In this document: positions 57,476 through 64,000 of the stretch, one piece after another
Layout: each line of letters starts with the position of its first letter
Position numbering within the stretch: the stretch's first letter is position 1
NCBI GenBank assembly: GCA_964019165.1
Contig: OZ025274.1
Location: forward strand, 8,614,407 to 8,678,406
Reading direction: 5' to 3'
DNA from: Mastigias papua
Lineage: Eukaryota > Cnidaria > Scyphozoa > Rhizostomeae > Mastigiidae
DNA length: 64,000 bases
Notes under the pieces: generated by a model
The model's input: only the letters and a program-made list of their open reading frames with translations
The model's database searches: none
What the model was told of the DNA's origin: nothing
Made by a program: the position numbers and the translations under genes

Positions 57476-58166
57476 TACCCAGTGAGACTTTTTAAATTTT
57501 TATACCCACTTTAATTCCCAATATTCATCCCAATATTTAGAATTATTTTCAAAATTCATTTCCAAACATTTTATATTAAAATTTTATACCACTCCTTGTA
57601 ATCCACTTCGTATATCAATTTTAAATTTCAGTTCTTATATTCCTCTTTAAAACTCCAATTCTCATATCCAATTTGAAATTCCATTTTTCCTATACTCTAT
57701 TAAAATTCATTTTCTTATATTCACATTATAGCCCATTTTTCTTATATCCACAAAAACCCCATTTTCCTTATATTATCTTTTAAAAACCCATTTTCATATA
57801 TTTATTTAAAATTCCATTTTTCCTATACTCATTTAAAATTCATTTTTCTTATATTCACATTAAAACCCATTTTTCTTATATCATCTAAAAATCCCATTTG
57901 TCTTATATTATTTTAAAAACCTATTTTCTTATATTCATTAAAAATTCCATTTTTCTTCTCCCATTTTCAAAACTCATTCTCTTATATCACACTAAAACAC
58001 CATCCTCACACACCACACAATTCATCACCATCACCCAATAACCCCACTCACATTCCCAATCCCATATTAAAATATTTTAAAACCATATTGTCATTTCCAA
58101 CCCTCTCTACCAACTTTTTTACCATTTTTGTGCCAACATTCCGTATATCATTATATATCTTATATA
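57476..58166. repeat. Degenerate minisatellite, about 25-30 bp units, strongly strand-asymmetric
   Basis: About 20 imperfect units around the core CCCATTTTTCTTATATTCA followed by TTAAAA, from 57480 to about 57990. It then grades into CACCATCAC-rich sequence to 58166. The + strand is very poor in G. There are no spacers of constant length, so it is not a CRISPR array. Non-coding. Confidence 0.75.
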
Positions 58167-59516
58167 CTGTCGTGGCCAGAAGTTTAAGACTGCGCTTTTG
58201 TCAACAACGTTTCTTGGCGTAAAGATATTGAACCCTATCGCTCTCCCTAGTTTATTCTCTTTGGATCGGTTCAGGTCAACTTTCCATGCAGATTCCGAAT
58301 TTCGATGTTATTGTTTGAAATTTTGCGCCATTTTGCTATGACGTCCCAATTAAATCTATAGAAATTCTCGGAGGTTTCAATGGTACTGCCGAGAAGGGGT
58401 ATGACCCGAAAGATGTTTTACTAGGCTGAATTTTACATCAATCTATGCACAATTCATTTCTTTGATTTGTTTGTTAAATATTCAAACTCTACGAAAAAAG
58501 CGGCAGCTGGGAAAAAGTTAGCGGAGAGTTGTTAGTATGTCACTCTGGCCATAGGTTTAAGACCACCCTTGGAAAAACGCACTTTTGTCGCCTCAAAAAC
58601 CAGTTATTGAATAGAAAATGAAACGTATTGCATTCATCGCCTCATCCCTTACTTCAGCCTTTTGTTACAATTTTCTGTTAACCATCTTTCCATATGCATT
58701 TCATCGCATAGAATTTCGCTGCCTTTTGCCTGTCTCAATCTTTACGAAAATGGGGAAGACAGCATCTCTCAGCCTAGCTCAAAGGGCACAAGCTATGTCT
58801 CTCCACCATGAAGGATACTCTGAACAAGCAATTAGTGAGAAGCTTAAGTTTATCTCGGAATAACAATGTGTGTTTTGCCTCAAACCAGAGCTTTGGTCTT
58901 AAACTTATGGCCAGAGCTGTGGACTGAAAGCCTACTGTCAACTTTTTTCCAGCGGCCGCCTTTTCCGTACAGTTTAAATATTTAACAAACAAATCAAAGA
59001 AATACCAGAAAATTGTAACAAAAGGCTGAAGTAAGGGATGAGGCGATGAATGCAATACGTTTCATTTTCTATTCAATAACTGGTTTTTGAGGCGACAAAA
59101 GTGCGTTTTTCCAAGGGTGGTCTTAAACCTATGGCCAGAGTGACATACTAACAACTCTCCGCTAACTTTTTCCCAGCTGCCGCTTTTTTCGTAGAGTTTG
59201 AATATTTAACAAACAAATCAAAGAAATGAATTGTGCATAGATTGATGTAAAATTCAGCCTAGTAAAACATCTTTCGGGTCATACCCCTTCTCGGCAGTAC
59301 CATTGAAACCTCCGAGAATTTCTATAGATTTAATTGGGACGTCATAGCAAAATGGCGCAAAATTTCAAACAATAACATCGAAATTCGGAATCTGTATGGA
59401 AAGTTGACCTGAAACGATCCAAGGAGAATAGAATAGGGAGAGCGATAGGGTTCAATATCTTTACGCCAAGAAACGTTGTTGACAAAAGCGCAGTCTTAAA
59501 CTTTTGGCCACGACGG
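58167..59516. mobile_element. Tc1/mariner-like foldback with 511-bp arms and a transposase scrap
   Basis: Ends C(T/C)GTCGTGGCCA flanked by TA at 58165-58166 and 59517-59518. Arms 58167-58677 and 59006-59516 are inverted copies of equal length with few differences. A second terminus-like motif, CTGGCCATAGGTTTAAGACC, lies inside each arm (about 58546 and its inverse near 59133), and a third inverse copy (GGTCTTAAACTTATGGCCAG) lies at 58894. The centre carries the first 37 codons of a Tc1-type transposase. Confidence 0.82.
58750..58863 (+). pseudogene. Tc1-type transposase N-terminus, truncated
   Basis: Encodes MGKTASLSLAQRAQAMSLHH and GYSEQAISEKLK, the first helix-turn-helix of a Tc1-like transposase, then a stop after 37 codons. 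The DDE domain is absent; only the DNA-binding start survives between the inverted arms. Confidence 0.65.
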
Positions 59517-59571
59517 TAGTTCATAATTTGTTTGAGCCTATACGAGAGTCTTTATTTATATCTTATTCTAG

Positions 59572-59837
59572 CAATTCAGGTGTCATTATTGAAGTCACAT
59601 CTGAATTACCGTTTGGTAGTGGATTAGGCTCCTCAGCTTCATTGTCTGTTGCCGTTGCTTCTGCCTTTCTACTGTTATGCCAAGTAATTGAGCTGCAGTT
59701 TCAAAATACCGATGAAGGACTTACACAAACTGAATTATCTAAGAAAGATCTAGACGTGATTAATGCTTGGGCATTCGAAGGCGAGAAAATTTCACATGGA
59801 CTACCATCGGGAATTGATAACACCATTATTACCTACG
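59572..59837 (+). CDS. MVK: Mevalonate kinase, exon with the ATP-binding GHMP motif
   Basis: Starts after the acceptor TATCTTATTCTAG (59571) in phase 2, completing the codon split at 50292, and ends at donor GTAATG (59838) in phase 1. Encodes SGVIIEVTSELPFGSGLGSS, the GHMP kinase ATP-binding loop, then ASLSVAVASAFLLL, KKDLDVINAWAFEGEKISHG and LPSGIDNTIITYG with the catalytic Asp. It equals human exons 5 and 6 fused: the intron between them in human is absent, while the outer phases (2 and 1) are the same. All key residues are present. A Tc1-like element ends 55 bp before it. Confidence 0.93.
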
Positions 59838-60540
59838 GTAATGTTATATTTGAGGTCTATTTCCATTTCATTTGGCCTGAGTTATAGGATCTGAAATGTG
59901 TCACGTAGCAATGACTTTTGCTTCAAACTCAAACTCCTCGACAATTCATTAAACGAAATAGGACTATAGCAATTAAAAATTTAGCTAGTCAATCCCCACT
60001 CCTCCTTACCTTATTGCATTCCATTTAATATTTGCTTAGACCCAGTTTTGCTACCTCCGTTCGCTATTTTCACCTAATCTAGTGCAAAGAATAATAAATG
60101 ATAGTTGTAATAATTGATGAACGGTCCTTTTGCACACTCGTTGTATAGACAAAAATATCGTGTGATAGCATATGCATTTAAGAGTTTAAGTATAAGCATT
60201 CTGAAGTGATTTCAGACAGCTGTACATCTCAACTGAGAGCATAAAGATTCCTCTCCAGAATGTTTCCTTTCTAAGCGGGAGAAATGAGTTTGATCAAGTA
60301 GTGAACTTCAAGACTTTTTGTTTGGCCTTGGGAAATTTAGAAGGAGCTACGATCAGATGCTCTTCAGAAAGCTTGTACCCTAGCAAAAGCCATTGAATAT
60401 TGTTGTTATGAAATACTTTATTGAAATTTTTAAACAGTACGTACTAGTGTATTTATAGTACAAACATTGTGGTTGTAAAATATTGCTCAAGATTCAATAC
60501 TTAGCTATTGATTAGTGTCAAGCGGTCATTAGTATGAGAT
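59838..60540. other. Mevalonate kinase intron, no gene seen
   Basis: No recognised feature. Confidence 0.4.
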
Positions 60541-61062
60541 AGCTTAGTACTTGTAGCCCGCTAAATGCGGGCTCCCCTTATTGCCATCAAAATGAAATGG
60601 CAAATTAGCCTTGGAAAGACTAACGCAGTGTCCCAACTCAACTGTACCGTCCCAATTTTCGATGAGCAATGAGAAAAAGGTTGGTATAGGATTGGCGACG
60701 TTAAGGCTTTCTGCGATGCAGCACGTGACCTTCAGCCTTGCATTGGCCAAATCGAAAAAAAATTGCGAAAAAAATTGTGTACAAAAGGCTCGGATACCTG
60801 CGCTAGGCTATGGGGCTTTTTGGATTTCTTATTAATCTTCCCAATGTTTTTCGATTTGGCCAATGCAAGGCTGATGGTCACGTGTTCCATCGCAGAAAGC
60901 CATGAAGTCACCAATCCTATGCCAGGAGTTTAACCTTGCTCGTCTAAAATGGGGACCATACAGCTGAGTTGGGACACTGCGTTAGTCTTTCTAAGGCTAA
61001 CTTGCCAGTTCATTTTGATGCCATAAGGGGAGCCCGCGTTTAGCAGGCTATCAGTACTAAGT
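60541..61062. mobile_element. Foldback MITE, third copy
   Basis: Begins AGCTTAGTACTTGTAGCCCG and ends with its inverse. Shares GATTAGCCTTGGAAAGACTAACG-type sequence with the copies at 41424 and 51620 but is more diverged, about 520 bp. Confidence 0.8.
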
Positions 61063-63767
61063 TAGTCTTAATGATAGTGATAAGGCATATAAGTGCTGAG
61101 AATTTCCTTCAATATTCACAACATATCAAACCACATGGCTTGTTGGAGTTATCATTATCTTTCTGTATACTATAGAAATGCTATACAACATAAAAACTAT
61201 AGTATCATATGCAGAATTACCCATAGAAATCAGTAATGGTATTTATAACAAATGATTTCAGAAAGCATGGCAACTGTGCCCCAACAAAACAACATTTAGT
61301 TTAATATAAACCCTTAATTTGACTCATAAATAATAACGCTGCCATCTCTAGTGGAAGTAGCTATAAAAATATTGTAAATACTGTGAAAACACCTGGAAAA
61401 ATGGAGCTACTAACCTACAGTAATCCAAAGAACGGATAGGACAACATCTTAACATTAGCCTGCAATAAGTGTATGGTAAACCCAAACGTTATGTAGAAGT
61501 GGTGACAAAATCTCAAGCGCAAGCAAAGCGGCCTAACTCGAGATATCCTTCCGTCTAACTCACACTCATAGATTAGAAAACAAGAGCAAGCTAAAAAGTG
61601 CTAGTATATCAGCAGATATTACAGTAAGTATCTCCTGACTATCGTAAAGAAACTCTGCAGTGAAAAAATTTTACTTTAGAAGTAAAAATCAAGTGAACCT
61701 GAAGGGGGTTGGCTTTGACAATAAAACCTCCGAAGCGATGTCGTGGAACCTACCTCAAAATATCATAAGTAAATCTCATCAAAGATGCAAAAAGCAACCA
61801 TTCTATGACAATACCGCTGGTGAAGCTATTTCGACACCTGTGACATAAAATACACCACGCACGTCATGCAATACTGACAAAATCCCACGTGAACTTGTAA
61901 CACAACGATTTTGAGATGAACTTGGGAATCCCCTCGCAATTCTCCTAACAAACTATAGCAAAATAACGCCTGAAGAATACTAAAAGAATACATGACTAAA
62001 ACCCAACAACCTTAGCAAGTAACGTAAATAATATTGCGAAATCTTTTGAACGAATCATGTAGTTTGTGAGTAATTGCAATTGCCATGAAAAGCCAAAAGC
62101 ATTCTCTCATTGACTGAACTTTATGGGAACTGCACACCGTTCAGAGTTATAGTGGAGAAGGGAACTATAGAGAAACTCATAGAAAAAACTATAGAAGTAA
62201 GACTAAAAACTTCAGTAAACTACTGGTTGAAAGCTAATAACAACTTACCAAGAAGAACACAGCGAGTTAGGGAACGGAATTTGATATTCCGAACGTGAAT
62301 GCTATATGATCTCTAATACATATCATGCAAATAAACGGTAAATGGAAGTGAACTAAATCATAATCCAGGAAGGAAAAGGACAATAGGATTCTTTTAGCTG
62401 ATTTATAACAATTTAGAATCATAAGCAGTGTCATTTGGCAACGGAATTCAAATGGGTTTGAAAGGAACTGTCATGGCACTGAAACCATCGAGATGGAGGG
62501 AAGGTCATGTAATGTCGCTGAAAATAGGGACATAAGTTGCTCATAACATATGAAGATGCATATTTTAGAAGAAGTAAATACAGGCTATCATGAATAAAAC
62601 CGTTTGGAACCAAGTAAGTGACACACATTGTAGCAAAAGGACGAAATTCCCCTCAACATGCGGAACAAATCATGCACCTTCTGGATACCCCTTGTGCTGA
62701 AAACAGGTCAAATAGCATTTCGGACGAAAACAATGGAAGGCAACAGAGAATAACGACGTAGAACAAATGGCGATAACAAAGGCCCGCAAATTCGCTCAGA
62801 AAAAGTGGAATATCTTGGGGAAGACAAATGATGAAAATAATATCTAACCTTCAATACAATCTACACAACAGGTGGGACCATGACCAGAAGTCTGAGATGG
62901 AGCGCGCAAATACACTAGGAGGAGTTATCCACACGAACTCACTGCCGGCCCCTTTGATGTTGAATAATCACGTGGTACAATCCGAGGCCTCCAATTGGCC
63001 TGGCATAAATTATCATATAAGGATCTTAGAGAATGCTTTGAGTTTGATGTTGGGGAGGTTGCCTTTCCTCCCTCAGGTTGTAATTTAGGAAATCTACTGA
63101 CTATAATCGCTGATATTTGCCAATAGTAGTAGTTGCCCGAAATTTTGTTGTTAATTTGACTAAGTTACGTGATATGCGTTGAATTTCCATCTTTCTATGG
63201 ACGATAATGCTCCTTCTTAAATTAGAATATTTTATCTCAAACATCGTTGTGATGTGGTGGACAGACAATATTCACACCGTTTCTTTGAACCTTAGGAGGT
63301 ATGATCCACTACAAGAAAGGAATAGTACGGACAATTGTTGGGTGATGTACCATATTCTAATTTTTCAAAGCTCTTCTTTGCAGCACATTTATCAGCACTT
63401 AATAAGCACGACAGGATTTTCTCATTAATATATTTAAGTTTGGCCATGAAGTTCGTATCTAGCTGTGAAGTTTTGCCATTCAATTTGATGTAAACACATT
63501 CACATCTGTGCCCCAAGTTCGGAAGTGTTGCTTGTATTATAGTAATAGCGATTCTCTTACAGGCTTGTAGATCTTGAATAAATGACATTTTTGTTATTCT
63601 TTCCAACTTGGCTTGATCTCATTCTTAGATTCAGGAATAAAATTCTGCAGCATGAACAATAAGCTTTTCTACAAGAGGTGTCATGCTTTGCAGTAAGCCA
63701 ATGCTAATGTTCCAAGGTTTACTTGTAAACAATGCCGGTAGTAAAAGTTTATACTGTTTCTCTGCAG
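61063..63767. other. Mevalonate kinase intron; expected small exon not found
   Basis: The human exon 7 equivalent (about 47 bp, entering in phase 1) should lie here, but I could not identify it. The minus-strand 104-codon frame at 63292-63606 has no recognised homology. The intron ends with the acceptor GTTTCTCTGCAG at 63756-63767. Confidence 0.45.
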
Positions 63768-63858
63768 TTATCCTGAAATGGAAATTATTCTGGTTTACAC
63801 CGGAGTTTCAAGAAATACAAATGAGATTGTAATGGGACTTAGAGAAAAGCATGAAAAG
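63768..63858 (+). CDS. MVK: Mevalonate kinase, exon equivalent to human exon 8
   Basis: After one leading base, 30 codons encode YPEMEIILVYTGVSRNTNEI and VMGLREKHEK, ending at donor GTATAT (63859) in phase 0. Human exon 8 also has exactly 30 codons ([20 protein letters not shown] region), and its 3' phase is the same. The leading T implies a phase-2 entry, unlike the phase 0 of human; either the upstream donor is shifted too or the true acceptor differs. The gene continues beyond the window. Confidence 0.82.
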
Positions 63859-64000
63859 GTATATTTATTGTAGTAGTTAATGAGTTGTATCTACTCTACT
63901 GCTTTAAGAGCTCTGGCAGTAGATAGTCTGTGGTGAACATTTCTTAGACACTTTTCGTTCTGGCTAGAAGTGCTCTATAAACCATTTTCAGCTGAAATCA

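Noticed and set aside
57476..58060. Possible CRISPR-like array
   Set aside because: Units are degenerate, contiguous and lack unique spacers of constant length; the context is eukaryotic.
61660..61848. Candidate for the missing small mevalonate kinase exon (GVGFDNK)
   Set aside because: In the required phase the frame hits a stop, and no suitable donor follows.
63292..63606. 104-codon minus-strand ORF in the last intron
   Set aside because: No motif or homology recognised, opposite to the host gene, and no other sign of a gene.

Overview
The window looks like intron-rich, transposon-dense nuclear DNA from an invertebrate animal. Two things point that way. First, four exons of one conserved cellular gene, mevalonate kinase, lie in order on the + strand at 10079-10153, 50130-50292, 59572-59837 and 63768-63858. 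Most of their splice positions match the human gene as I know it. Second, the rest is a mixture of Ty3/gypsy elements, LINEs of both the apurinic-endonuclease and restriction-like-endonuclease types, Penelope-like pieces, and DNA transposons (ISL2EU, Harbinger, hAT, Mutator-like, Tc1/pogo-like and TTAA-specific). This mix is typical of cnidarians, sponges or similar marine invertebrates. The species cannot be fixed from the sequence alone.

Layout. 1-6.08 kb holds a coiled-coil pseudogene and a Ty3/gypsy relic invaded by a TTAA element, itself invaded by a hAT-like element. 6.08-10.03 kb is a nearly intact ISL2EU-type transposon with a THAP transposase and a YqaJ nuclease. Its right end stops 46 bp before the mevalonate kinase start codon. 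10.15-50.13 kb is mevalonate kinase intron sequence and probably hides one exon I could not find. It contains a Penelope fragment, a TATG microsatellite, a 2-kb foldback element, a Harbinger relic carrying a nearly full-length LINE with a 2A-like peptide, several LINE relics, restriction-like-endonuclease LINEs, a Mutator-like foldback with 693-bp arms, a Ty3/gypsy element whose LTR carries a foldback MITE, and more LINE and Penelope pieces.

50.29-59.57 kb is a complete intron. It contains a second copy of the gypsy LTR, a truncated LINE and a strikingly AT-rich island (about 55.56-58.17 kb). The island encodes an A32-like packaging ATPase and a broken ankyrin-type repeat gene of the kind found in giant DNA viruses, followed by unusual tandem repeats. 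A Tc1-like foldback follows and ends 55 bp before the next exon. 59.84-64 kb contains a third foldback copy and the last visible exon.

How it fits together: only mevalonate kinase (cytosolic or peroxisomal, isoprenoid and sterol pathway) looks like a host gene under selection. Nearly everything else sits in its introns or upstream. The candidate for a previously undescribed system is the virus-like island, with its shared promoter motif and repeat field, lodged in a host intron. The 2A-bearing LINE and the palindromic Penelope insertion are also worth a look.
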